Positions 9,725-18,820 are shown, counted from the stretch's first letter. The stretch: DNA of 33,269 nucleotides from Gymnopus androsaceus JB14 (GCA_009733575.1 ML769930.1:1-33269); one strand, 5' to 3'. Numbers and translations: made by a program. The notes: a model not told the origin generated them from the letters alone.

Positions 9725-10086
9725 TATTAGAGTTGTATTCCTAAATAGGAAGTAGCAGCAGTAAGTCCACACAGGACTTAGTAGTACAATCACACAGATT
9801 GATGGGGGACAATGGTGTTATTACAGGGTATAGTACCTAGGCTTATATACAGTCCTATGTACAAACAATATATCAGGTAGGTGGCTACTGCATGAATACT
9901 TGTGGCTACTGTCCATACAGTAAAGTGGGTACTGCGAGAGAGCAAGTAGATACGGCAAGAGACTGAGTGGAGTCTGCAAGACAATAGATGTGGAGTGCAT
10001 GGGATGGTGATACAAACAAGTGGAGACTATGAGAAAGTGTTCCATGTATTGTTCAATGAGATATATTTACCTTTGATATTCCAACA
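9725..10086 (-). repeat. Element B 5' LTR
   Basis: 362 bp; upstream LTR in the element's own orientation. Followed by target duplication CAACA at 10087-10091, then the remainder of the host intron. Confidence 0.9.
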
Positions 10087-10370
10087 CAACAAATGTCTTG
10101 CACAGTGAATTTGCTACTGATAAATTAATTTTACAGTCATACCCATCACATTTGTTATGGATAAAGGCTCCGAGACTCAGTATGTTTATTCAAGTCAGAC
10201 AGGCATCTGGTGAGTGGTGTTATTTTCATACTGTAACCTACACTAAATCAGATAGTGCATTTAGTGAAGCATATGGACCTGATATTGACTCTGCCAAGTA
10301 CCCAGCTGCTCTTCATCCCAAAAGTGTCCATAATACACCTATTGAAGGGTTATGGCACTGGTTCACAAAC

Positions 10371-10578
10371 TATTAATGGTTGTGTGATTCAACAAGTTAT
10401 ATTTGGAAGACTGGTTCGGAGCAACGAGAGTTTAGTATTAGTTGTACAAGTCAATCAAAGGTTATCATACCTGGTTTGGAGCAACGAGAGTTAAAAGGGG
10501 TCGTTGCTCCGACCCAGGCTAGTAAGTAAAGCTGATCATACTACTTCGGCATGGGCACTTGGACACCATCCGTTAACA
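10371..10578 (-). repeat. Element C 3' LTR
   Basis: 208 bp; on the minus strand it starts TGTTAACGG and ends TTAATA. It contains GGAGCAACGAGAGTT twice in direct orientation, and CGTTGCTCC once inverted, enough for a short stem-loop. The RNase H frame runs about 12 codons into this LTR (stop at 10541). Confidence 0.9.
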
Positions 10579-12400
10579 CCCCCCCTTGTCCTGCGTCCAG
10601 TCGAAGCATGGAAGTCCATCGTGTATGTAAGATTCGGTGGAGAGGTTTAGTGAGTAAGTCCACGAAGTTGTCTTTGTTTGAGATATAGATTACATTGAGT
10701 TGCCGTTTCGAGATACAATCTCGAATGAAATGTTCGCGAATGGAGATGTGTTTCATTTTGCTATGTGCGAGTGGATTGTGTGTGCAGGCAATCACGCCTT
10801 GATTATCGCAAAAAAGCGACATGGGGGAATGTTGGGGAAAGCCCAATTCAGCAAACAAGTTTCTGAACCATAAGATTTCACGAGTGCAGTGAGTCAATGC
10901 AAGATACTCTGCCTCGCAGGATGATAGAGCAACGACACCTTGTTGCTTTGAACTCCACGAAAGAGGGGAGTTACCCATCATGATGAAGAATCTGGATATG
11001 GATTTACAGGAATCTCCCATTCCCCAGTTGGAGTCGGATAAGTGGTACTAGATGTTCCCAAGTTGAGGGAGTAGCGTGGTGTCCCCTTTAGGTATCGAAG
11101 TAGGTGTTTAGCGGCGGCAATGTGTGAGGGAACGAAATTGATCATGTATCCAGCTAGTTCCCACACAGTGTAGCTGATGTCAGGTCTGGAACAGTTGGAA
11201 AGGTACATACACTTCCCCACAACTGCACTGTATGGGAAATTCTCTACCATTTTCTGTTCTTCAGGCGAGAGCGGTGTTGTTTGTGGGGAGAGGCATTTGC
11301 CTGGGTCCATTGGTGTGTGTACTGGATTGCAATTCTCATATCCGAATTCACGGAGGATGGATTGAGTGTACCGGTATTGGTCAATCGAGATAGAACGCGC
11401 AGCTCGGTCTTGCGAGATACCACAACCGAGGTGAAAAGTTGGTTTGCCATTGTTCGTGATCTCGAACAGTGATGTAAGTTGGTCCATAACGAAGTCTGAT
11501 TCCTTCATGGAGGAGGAGGCAATGAGCATGTCATCGACGCTGGTGGTAATGTATGTGCGTTCACCATCTAATTCTCGGATGTACACACTCCAGTCTGATT
11601 CTAGCCGTTTGAAGCCGATTGACTCAAGTCTCGAGTTAAGTTCTCAATACCATTGTCTGCCCGACTGTTTCAGTCCGTATAACCCCTTTTGTAACCTCCA
11701 ATAACCGGATCCAGCAATGTGAGGCTTCTTCATATAGATTTCTTCATTGAGGGGGCTGTTTAGGTATGCGGTTTTGATGTCGATTTGATGCAGTTCCATG
11801 TTGTGTTTGGCGGTGAGAGCAAGGATAGTTCGCATTGACTCCCAGCGGGTGATGGGAGCAAAAGTGTAGGTAAAGTCCTGTCCAGGGATTTGTGTAAAGC
11901 CCTTTGCGACGAGTCTGGCTTTGAAACGAGAGATGAGTCCCTCCTTGTTGCGTTTGATGTGTAAAACCCATTTTGAGCCCACGGCTTTCCTCCCTTGAGG
12001 TATCTCGTCAACTTCTTCATAAACCCCTTTCTCCTTCAATGATTCGAGTTCCTCATAGATTGCGGCAAGCCAGTAGGTCCAGTAGACCAATGACTGTGCT
12101 TCTTGTACGGTGGAGGGATCTCTCGCTTCTGGATCATCAATGGGATGGGTAAGAGCGGCATTGGCTACCTCAGCTCATATAAAGCTTTGGGCAATGGAAG
12201 GGAAGTCTTGTTCCTTGCATTCAAGTTCGAGTTCTGAGTTGGTAGTGAGGACGCTGATCAGCGGGTCTTCTTCTCTGTGCCCCCCCTCGTCCATTATACC
12301 AACGAAGTTAACCACGTAGCATGCAGGTAACCGTCTTGTATGAGAAGCACGCCTGGGAACAACTGGAGGGGCTATTTGGACATCATTACCATTGGTGTCT
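10541..12400 (-). pseudogene. Element C reverse transcriptase and RNase H
   Basis: The frame opens after the second intron-like gap at 12400. Copia RT (RVT_2) blocks follow: KWVLHIKRNKEGLISRFKARL, VAKGFTQIPGQDFTYTFAP, QIDIKTAYLNSPL, GLYGLKQSGRQWY, and SVDDM at the catalytic site, where the family has YVDDM, so only the first residue differs. Later come FHLGCGISQDR, YSAVVGKCMYL and SRPDISYTVWELAGYM. A 1-nt shift near 11035 separates RT from RNase H, whose acidic residues are visible as SDSNW, SSCEAEYLAL and CDNQGVI. TGA stops at 12175-12177 and 11644-11646 both sit where Arg is plausible. Apart from these the domains are well kept. Confidence 0.88.
10579..10588 (-). other. Element C polypurine tract
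   Basis: On the minus strand ACAAGGGGGGG immediately precedes the 3' LTR, the usual plus-strand primer site. Confidence 0.7.
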
Positions 12401-12453
12401 CTGCAGTTGCAGGGATTAGGAGTTAACAGAACATTAAATTAAAGGTTACTTAC
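12401..12453 (-). other. Intron-like gap 2 in element C
   Basis: 53 nt on the minus strand, starting GTAAGTAACC and ending CAACTGCAG, with TCCTAATCC as a possible branch site. Removing it joins GAT-GT to A-GAC-ACC in frame with the downstream RT reading frame. Confidence 0.6.
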
Positions 12454-12516
12454 ACATCCATGTCAACACCGTGTGGAGCGTTCAATGTATTATGTTCATC
12501 GCTAGTCAGCAGGTTC

Positions 12517-12572
12517 CTACGGGTATGTAGTTTTAGTTTCATTTTGTTGAGATTCACAGAGTTGTCACTCAC
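12517..12572 (-). other. Intron-like gap 1 in element C
   Basis: 56 nt on the minus strand, starting GTGAGTGACA and ending CATACCCGTAG. Read through, the frame stops at once (ACG TGA); spliced, GAA-AC joins G-AAC-CTG and continues through a 63-nt mini-exon (12516-12454). Confidence 0.6.
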
Positions 12573-13549
12573 GTTTCATTGTCCAATTCAGACGGGTCAA
12601 CATGCATAAAGCGTTCCCCACCATGTTCAGCATTGTCTGAACGTTGGTCAACATCAATGGGGAGGTCATCCCATAGGATTTCCGATGGCAGTAAGGAGGG
12701 TAGTGAAACTGGGAAGCCATGGAAAACAATGTCACACCAAGTCAGGACTGTGCGCGACTTTGGGAAGTAGATTAGGTATCCTTTTGAATCTTTGGCATAC
12801 CCAACAAATCAACCTTCTTCACCCCGTTCATGAATTTTGGGCTGTTTCTCCATGTTAGGCTTCCTTGCAGTGACAAGAGCACCAAAAGTTCGTAGATGTG
12901 AGAGGTCAGCACGATGTTTCGTAATGCATTTGAAAGGAGTTTTGGTTTTGTCGGAAATGGCAGAATGAGGGAAGCGGTTCTTCACATGAACTTTGGAGAG
13001 GCCAGCGAATGGCCAAAACCAGTAGGAAAGGTTACCATCGACTAGCATAGCACAAATCATGTGCTCGATAGTCTGGATGGTGCGTTCAGCAACCCCATTC
13101 TGCTCGTGTGCACCAGGCACAGGTCTCTCGTATCTAATCCCGACCTTCTTGCAGTATGTTTCAAAGGCACCAGATACTAGTTCAGGTGTGTTGTCCACAC
13201 AAAGGAAGATGACAGGGTATCCAAGATAGTGTTCCGCTGCCAGGCGGAACTCGCCAAAGCATGTAATTGCTTTGTCTCTGGTCTTCAGAAAGAAGATCCA
13301 GATGTAGCACGAATAGTCATCTATGAAGATGATAAAATAACAAAAGTTTCCATAGCCGAGAGGTAGACAGCCGCAAATATCTGAGTGTATACGGAAGAGC
13401 GGACGGTCAGTGCGTGTATTGGACCGTTTAGGGAAGGAGAGGCGTTTGATGTTTGCGAGTGCACAGACACGGCAGTTCTTGACTTCCACAGTGTCTATGG
13501 GCAGGCCTGTTGTAGCTCGCGAGAGGCCTTTAATGTCTAAGTGCCCCAT
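12573..13549 (-). pseudogene. Element C integrase
   Basis: The N-terminal zinc-binding half begins just before the frameshift (FYHCLMGHLD, then CRVCALAN). The rve core follows with HSDICGCLP (first Asp), FLCVDNTPELVS (second Asp; the family usually has DNGGEF) and EQNGVAERTIQTI (Glu), so the D-D-E triad is present. Then come the copia-type KTPFKCITKHRADLSHLRTFG and a C-terminal SKGYLIYFPKSRTV. A TGA stop at 12809-12811 falls where Arg is expected (EEG-stop-FVGYAKD). The frame runs to the first intron-like gap at 12572. Confidence 0.85.
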
Positions 13550-15387
13550 TAGACAGTGGTAAAACCCAACCGTTTATTAGTCGCGGATTCCGTACCAGGA
13601 TTGAATAATCTCGTAACGTCTGGTACCATGGACGCGATGACCGAGGCTTCTGATTGCGGGGATGCCAAGGAGTTCCTCGGATCAGAGTTTGGGGATATGA
13701 CAGGTGTTACGTCCAACTTGTACAGATCTTGCACAATGGACCCAATCGCGAAACAGGTGTTGTGCTTGTTGAGGTACATGATCTTCCCATTACCTGTCCT
13801 CGTACTAACACCCTTCTGGTCCAACCTTGAACCAGATATTAGGTTGCACCACGCTGAAGGAATGTGCAATACATTGGATAGGGAGAACTTTTGGTGTGAG
13901 TTGCCAATTTTTGAATGGAGAATAATTGTTCCTTTTCCTACAGCAACTGCTGACAGGTTAGAACCGAATCCGTGCACTTTGAGTGGTTCGTTTAGCAGGA
14001 CGTAATCATGGAAGAACTTTTGGCCTCAAAAGATATGGCGGGTCGCCCCAGTATCATGGTTTATCATGTTCTCTTGTGGTTTATTCGTGTTTAGGGCTAT
14101 GGCATTTACCGTAACCTTTTCTGACAAGTCCATAGGTTCTTTGTCTTCTATGCCATTGGTTAAGAAAGCAAATGCACCATCAATCCTATTCAAGAGGCTA
14201 TTAGACTCATCATTTGATACTTGGCCATAGCTAGCCGACACGGCGTCTCAACTGGGGTCGCCAGTCTCATCCTCTGGGTCAGCCATTCTCGTGCTTGTGC
14301 CAACCTTCTTCAACATCTCTTTCCTCCAATCTGCAGCCCTTGTATCTGGGGTGAAGTGAATTCTCCTTGATCCTTTATACCAGTCAGGGTATTTTTCTGC
14401 ACTTCCACCATTGTAAGCGAAACATTCCTCTATCGTGTGTCCAACTGGATAACCACAGAACTCGTTTCCACAGATCTTCTTCTTCTTCTCATTCGCTCCC
14501 AGGTATGGCTTTGGTTTATGATCAATCCTTCGGATTTGTCGACTTGACAAGGAGGAGGAATTAGCCAAGTAGGCACCTGGTAAAGGATTATCGGTTTGTT
14601 TTCCTCTCTTCCCAGAAAGGATCGCATTGACTGATATTGTCAAAGCAGATATACCCTTGTGGATTTCCTCTTCCCAAAGACATTGTATCACCTGCCTTGA
14701 GCTGTAAGGAGTACCTGCAGCTTCAGCTTCCTTCATCTTCTCATGGAGGTGATCACGACAGTAGTGCCAATCGTTGTCGCTGGTCATTAGCGTCGCAAGA
14801 TGCTTTGCAAACTCGGGATCAGGCATCAGCAGAGGGTCTGCGTCGCAGAGTCGACTGTAGAGTTGGATCATTGTGGTTAACCACAAGGCGGGATTGTCAG
14901 AGTCTCTGCAGACATTGCCGATGATTTGCTGTTTAAGGGATATGGCAGCCAAGGAATTTGTCAGTTCGTATTCATTTTTCAAGGCAAACCATGCTGAGTG
15001 AGCAGACTTGCAGTTGTTGACAATATAGAGCTTCTGAGTCAGGACTGCTTTGACAATAACGGCGAGAGCTTTCTTATCGCCATCCAACCACGTCTTGGCT
15101 GCTGCTTTGGCTAATGCAACTGCCGCTTTGTTAACGCGGGTTTTGCCTTTCACCCAGTTGCCTTCCATGGAGACATCGACTTCCATACTTGTCTCGAGGG
15201 CAGGGATCACTGGTGGCTTGTAATCCGGGCCATTGATGTATTTCCAGTAATCCGCAGCATCAAGTTCGAGCTTGGATTTTCTACGGAATTTGTTGTAATT
15301 GTTGGAACCATCCTTGTTTTCCTTTATAGGGGTAAGCGAGATTTTCTTCCAATTCCCTTTCTCGGAATCGTCAGTGATTTCGGTCAT
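13550..15387 (-). pseudogene. Element C gag and protease
   Basis: Probable start is ATG 15387, 107 nt after the primer-binding site (MTEITDDSEKGNW). The Gag body has SKLELDAADYWKYI and SLKQQIIGNV. A knuckle of unusual spacing, C-x4-C-x5-H-x4-C (CGNEFCGYPVGHTIEEC), lies near 14420-14475. The aspartic protease motif DTGATRHIF is intact near 14030-14055, followed by LSNVLHIPSAWCNLISGSRL, typical of copia protease C-termini. TGA stops interrupt at 14248-14250 and 14026-14028; both suit an original Arg codon. The frame ends near 13552 and integrase continues in another frame, so a 1-nt indel lies around 13555. Confidence 0.87.
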
Positions 15388-15494
15388 AGTTGGTAAAGGG
15401 AGTTTCAAGGGTTGTGTTGTTGTAAGGTTTGTTGGGTTTAGAGTGTTTGGTGAGCTCAATATATAATGTATATATGCGCAGATTTTAGAGCTCA

Positions 15495-15506
15495 GGGCCC
15501 ATAACC
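15495..15506 (-). other. Element C primer-binding site
   Basis: GGTTATGGGCCC on the minus strand, directly inside the 5' LTR and identical to that of element B. It is complementary to the initiator tRNA-Met anticodon arm. Confidence 0.75.
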
Positions 15507-15714
15507 TATTAACAGTTGTGTGATTCAACAAGTTATATTTGGAAGACTGGTTCAGAGCAACAAGAGTTTAGTATTAGTTGTACAAGTCAATCAAAGGGTA
15601 TCATACCTGGTTCGGAGCAACGAGAGTTAAAAGGGGTTGTTGCTCCAACCCAGGTTAGTAAGTAAAGCTGATCGTACTACTTCGGCATGGGCACTTGGCC
15701 ACCATCCGTTAACA
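15507..15714 (-). repeat. Element C 5' LTR
   Basis: 208 bp, same length as its partner; 11 differences (9 transitions, 8 of them at CpG-derived dinucleotides). Target duplication CAAAC follows at 15715-15719. Confidence 0.9.
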
Positions 15715-16217
15715 CAAACCATTCAGAAATCAACTTGAAAGATGAACTGTGTCGGGGATACTCAGATAATATATTTCATCCTGGAAACCAAGTGCACATG
15801 TGAGTATAAAGTTACACCAATGTCTACACCTTAGTTGATTGCTTTAGCAGTGATCTCTTCAACTGGCTGTGGTCAAAATTTTTGCAAAATGAACTCAACA
15901 GCTTTACAGAGTATTGGAATAACCATCAGATCCGCTTTCAGGCTGAAAAGCCAAATGCATCTGGAACATCCCTCTGGAATGCTTTTACACTTCCTAAATC
16001 TTGTTCCCTTCAAGCTCAAGAGTGTCGGATTGATATTGACTAGTTTGTGGTTGATGCACTTAGGGCAGAAATTCCTGTTTCCCATGAGGAGGCAATGAAA
16101 TTTGTGAGTGATGAGTTTGATGCAAAGGCTGAAGGCGTATATAAACACATTGGGTCTCCGGAGCTCAAGGCAGTAGTTGGATGGTCTACTTTCACTACTA
16201 TGTTAGCTCTACTATGA

Positions 16218-16397
16218 AATTAAAACGGCCCGAAAGTGTTCGGAACACATTCGGAACACATTCGGCAAGTGATGTTATCGATGTCAACCTTGACAGATGC
16301 GCGAAGTCGAAATGCATTTCATCCTTGGACTTCCCGCCAACGTTACTCGGTTCCCAGACAGCCACAGCCAAAAGCCCTAATTGGGATAAGGCCATAG
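16218..16397. other. Short intergenic stretch
   Basis: Contains a small direct repeat, TTCGGAACACA twice near 16236-16260. No gene recognised. Confidence 0.4.
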
Positions 16398-16489
16398 GAA
16401 TTGTTTCAAGTTTCAAGATCCGTACCCGTGATTTGAATATGATTCATCACGGATGCTAACCACTAGGGGCTTGAGAATTGTTTCAAGTT
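16398..16489 (-). mobile_element. 62-bp tRNA-like (SINE-like) insertion with 15-bp target duplication
   Basis: GAATTGTTTCAAGTT occurs exactly at 16398-16412 and 16475-16489, flanking 62 bp. On the minus strand the insert starts TCAAGCCCC and ends GGATCTTGA, so its ends nearly pair like an acceptor stem (7 of 9). It contains TAGTGGTTAGCATC, very like the A box of tRNA-Glu/Asp genes, then ATTCAAATC, one base off the B-box consensus GTTCRANNC, framed by a perfect CCGTGAT/ATCACGG stem. Long exact target duplications are typical of LINE-mobilised short elements. A related module lies at 18186-18243. Confidence 0.65.
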
Positions 16490-16503
16490 CATTTGCATAA
16501 TTC

Positions 16504-16734
16504 TGTGCCCCTTCGAGTTTGAGGCACCTCTTTATTTGTATTTGGTTTTTAGGGCGCCTAAGGGCGCTTACAGAATTTTTCAATACATTTCTTCCGTAAG
16601 TTAGGAGAATGCATCGCTCGGAGTCATAGGAGCTCTCGGAGATTAAGAATGAATAGGTCGTCACGGTAGCTGGGCCTGGGCTAGGTCTTTTAATACATAC
16701 AAATAAACAGTTGCGTCAAACTCGAAGGGGCACA
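16504..16734. mobile_element. 231-bp TIR element (MITE-like)
   Basis: The 38-bp ends 16504-16541 and 16697-16734 are inverted copies with 3 mismatches, starting TGTGCCCCTTCGAGTTTGA. The core includes GGGCGCCTAAGGGCGC. There is no coding potential and no clear target duplication. Confidence 0.65.
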
Positions 16735-16773
16735 AAACCCTGTATGCCACAATTTGCAACAAGAAAGAAGGGA

Positions 16774-17425
16774 TGACTTCCCGTAGCATTCTGTAGCTAA
16801 ATCCGAGCTACAAACGACGAAAAATCCGTATCAGCCACAATGCCGATGCTCCCATCAACGAAATTGCAAATTCAGAGCTGGTTAGAAACTTTACATCTGT
16901 AGAAGGGTCCGGACCCTCCTACAGACCGTTTTTTGCGCTAGAAATCAATGGAATTTCACATCCATCAAAGATGAGATCAGTTTCGTTCCCTTTTTGGGCT
17001 GTTTTTGGCATATAAATGTATTATTCCACCGCTCAGCAAAGCGATTCCGGCCTTTCAAGATGTTGCGGAATGTCCTGACATCAAACCCCATTGTAGTTAT
17101 GAGTGAACGGTTATCCTGAGCTGCCAAAAGTTGTTTCCAAACTGAGTCGAGACAAGGGAATGGCAGATACAAATGTGAAAAAGAGTGGCAGAGCAAGCTG
17201 CTGCAGGTATGCTTCATTGTCCAAGTCCAAAACTAAGTCCTCTTCCTGCTGGCGTTGCAGGACTACATCCATAATCAGACAGCGAAAGTGATGAAATTTG
17301 TTATCTAGGAAAGCTATAGCGCTACGGGATGCACATGTCTACAAATTCGGTCTACAAATTTTGCATCAAAATCTGATCAAAATTTTGTAGCTCGGCGATA
17401 ACTAGAAAAATCCTACGGGAAGTCA
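16774..17425 (-). mobile_element. Remnant of a PIF/Harbinger-like DNA transposon
   Basis: Imperfect ~42-bp inverted ends at 16774-16815 and 17384-17425 share TGACTTCCCGTAG and CGAGCTACAAA. Between them the minus strand encodes a transposase N-terminal fragment (about 17282 to 16945): LDSVWKQLLAAQDNR, then SLITTMGFDVRTFRNIL and FAERWNN, a pattern I associate with fungal DDE_Tnp_4/Harbinger N-termini. A frameshift near 17160 separates an upstream piece (DNEAYLQQLALPLFF). No catalytic DDE motif is left. The family name is an inference from a short match. Confidence 0.45.
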
Positions 17426-17462
17426 CCCAATCATGAACAGTCACGTAGTCTCCGACTAAAGC

Positions 17463-18180
17463 GGCAAAAACTATTGAGAAACCCCGATTTTAGCAGAAAC
17501 CCCGGGTTCCTCCGGCAACACTCTAGAATTGTCGGTTTCTAATGATCTGGCCGCTGGCCGGCCGGTTCGCTCCATTTTCCTGGGGCGCTCCCTGTCGACA
17601 CTGACCTTTCCTCATCATCGCGCTGGCCGTAGACTCTACTCACCGTTGTAATAAATTCACTTTATTCAATTCATGACCGAATCACCATGTTTATGCTCAG
17701 CATTGTGTTCACTTCCGGCCATCCTTTGTTCACTCATGACTGACAACTCAGTGACATTGCGTCTCAAATTCAAACTAGTCGCTGCGCGCTAAGTTCCAAC
17801 CCTTCACGTTTGACACATGAATATAATGCATCTTTCATACGTTGAGTACGCACGCGCGCTGCGCTCCAATTCCTGATGAGTGATCAGTGGTCGGCTCACG
17901 CAATGCCTACGCAAGCTTCCGAATCTTGAATCCCTCCATTTGCATCCACTTAGCTATACTACTCATCCTTACACACTAACCACACATTGTCCGAGTCTCT
18001 CATTGTCCGAGTCTCTACCTCTCTCAATATCCAACAGTAGGAGTCGATACAATGACCCATGCACCGGAAGAACATGGGCTTCGGGATTAGCTAATCTGGC
18101 CTATGGCCGTGGCATTCCTGGGTTCTCCCATAGTCATCGGGGGTTTCTGCTAAAATTGGGGTTTCTCAATAGTTTTTGCC
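17463..18180. mobile_element. 718-bp TIR element with 9-bp target duplication (Mutator-like)
   Basis: The ~42-bp terminal repeats begin GGCAAAAACTATTGAGAAAC and share TTTTAGCAGAAACCCC; only two mismatches were counted. The 9-mer GACTAAAGC is exact on both sides (17454-17462 and 18181-18189). Nine-base duplications are the hallmark of Mutator-like elements, hence the tentative class. Inside is a short tandem duplication (CATTGTCCGAGTCTCT twice, near 17985-18017) but no transposase, so it is non-autonomous. Confidence 0.75.
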
Positions 18181-18185
18181 GACTA

Positions 18186-18243
18186 AAGCCCCTGGTGATT
18201 CTTGATAGCATCGAATCATGTTCAAATCACGGGTACGGATCTT
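18186..18243 (+). repeat. Second tRNA-like module
   Basis: AAGCCCCTGGTGATTC ... GTTCAAATC ... GGGTACGGATCTT is an inverted relative of the module at 16413-16474, with a perfect B-box (GTTCAAATC). No flanking target duplication was found here, and the 718-bp element inserted right at its 5' edge. Confidence 0.5.
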
Positions 18244-18820
18244 AAACCTTAAGGGGGTGTATGTCTTGATGGAGGAGATATCAAGCATTTATTACCCAAG
18301 CGTCCATGTACAAAATGAGCTAAGAGGGAGGATGGCTTGGATTGGAAATTCAGTTGAGTTTAGACTCAGTATTTTCCTGCAGTCGAGTTGGATTCTATAC
18401 TTGACAGGGTACTTGAGAGACTCTGATCTTCACTCTTTAGGGGCATTGGATACTATAGTAAGTAAGACTCGGAAATCGGTTATGATGAGGTAAGATATCC
18501 TGATCACATCCTGCCCGAGGAGTCAAGCTCCAGAGCCAGCATGGTCAAGGTTGGAATGAAGGCAGTACATTCAATGAATCAATACATTGAATAGTTTGGA
18601 TCAAGGAATCAGAGCGGGCATCGGAGCGTTTCAATCATAACATCTATTCCTTATTCAGTACATCAATAGATTCCGTATTGTGAGCTGATAACCCATCGTA
18701 CTCAGCTAGCCATTAGCTTGCACTGTGATAAAGCAATGATATAAATTGAACTCATCCAAACTGGCTGCTGCATTGATCCCATTTTACTACTCACTGCCTA
18801 GCCTAAGCACAATATCTATC
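18244..18820. promoter_or_regulatory. Upstream region of 7TM gene A, with TATA-like box
   Basis: TATAAA at 18740-18745 lies about 80 bp before the ATG at 18821, a plausible core promoter. The rest is unassigned; no gene was recognised in 18244-18730. Confidence 0.4.

Larger units (their letters stand above)
7432..10086 (-). mobile_element. Element B: non-autonomous Ty1/copia LTR retrotransposon
   Basis: 2655 bp, bounded by direct LTRs (7432-7805 and 9725-10086), with the exact 5-bp target duplication CAACA at 7427-7431 and 10087-10091. On the minus strand the LTR starts TGTTGG and ends CTAATA. A primer-binding site follows the 5' LTR, a purine tract precedes the 3' LTR, and between them is one reading frame fusing gag to RNase H. 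Protease, integrase and most of RT are deleted. The LTRs differ at 13 positions plus a 12-bp duplication, so the insertion is fairly recent. It depends on enzymes supplied by another element. Confidence 0.9.
10371..15714 (-). mobile_element. Element C: near-complete Ty1/copia LTR retrotransposon
   Basis: 5344 bp with 208-bp LTRs at both ends and the target duplication CAAAC (10366-10370 and 15715-15719). Minus-strand order is LTR, primer-binding site, gag, protease, integrase, RT, RNase H, purine tract, LTR, the classic copia order. Damage consists of five TGA stops (14250, 14028, 12811, 12177, 11646) and frameshifts near 13555 and 11035. The INT-RT linker contains two sequences that look like spliceosomal introns. 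The LTRs differ at 11 of 208 positions. Confidence 0.92.
6529..16217 (+). pseudogene. DDE integrase-like gene (Agaricomycete rve family) split by two LTR retrotransposons
   Basis: Coding blocks fit about 6529-6743, 6797-7243, 7307-7417, 10137-10209, 10256-10370, 15720-15799 and 15851-16217, with GT-AG introns of 46-63 nt between them. Landmarks in order: a helical N-terminus; WHADGHDK (first catalytic Asp, 7177-7179); YLVVIPNNQLATTI; MDKGSET (second Asp, 10160-10162); KSVHNTPIEGLWHWF (Glu, 10344-10346); LWSKFLQNEL and EEAMKFVSDEF near the C-terminus. This matches my recollection of a multicopy basidiomycete family with an integrase core, probably transposon-derived. Element B sits in the intron 7418-10136 (59 nt without the insert). 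Element C sits in the exon after WHWFTN. Other damage: three +1 shifts at about 6860-6920, a 2-nt AC gain near 7079, and an in-frame TAG at 16041. Not functional now. Confidence 0.8.

Noticed and set aside
13556..14005. Long plus-strand open frame of 149 codons
   Set aside because: It is the antisense shadow of the element C protease region, which has clear family motifs on the minus strand.
16398..18243. The two tRNA-like modules as terminal repeats of one 1.8-kb element
   Set aside because: The left module has its own exact 15-bp duplication on both sides, so it inserted alone; the inverted arrangement is better explained by two separate insertions.
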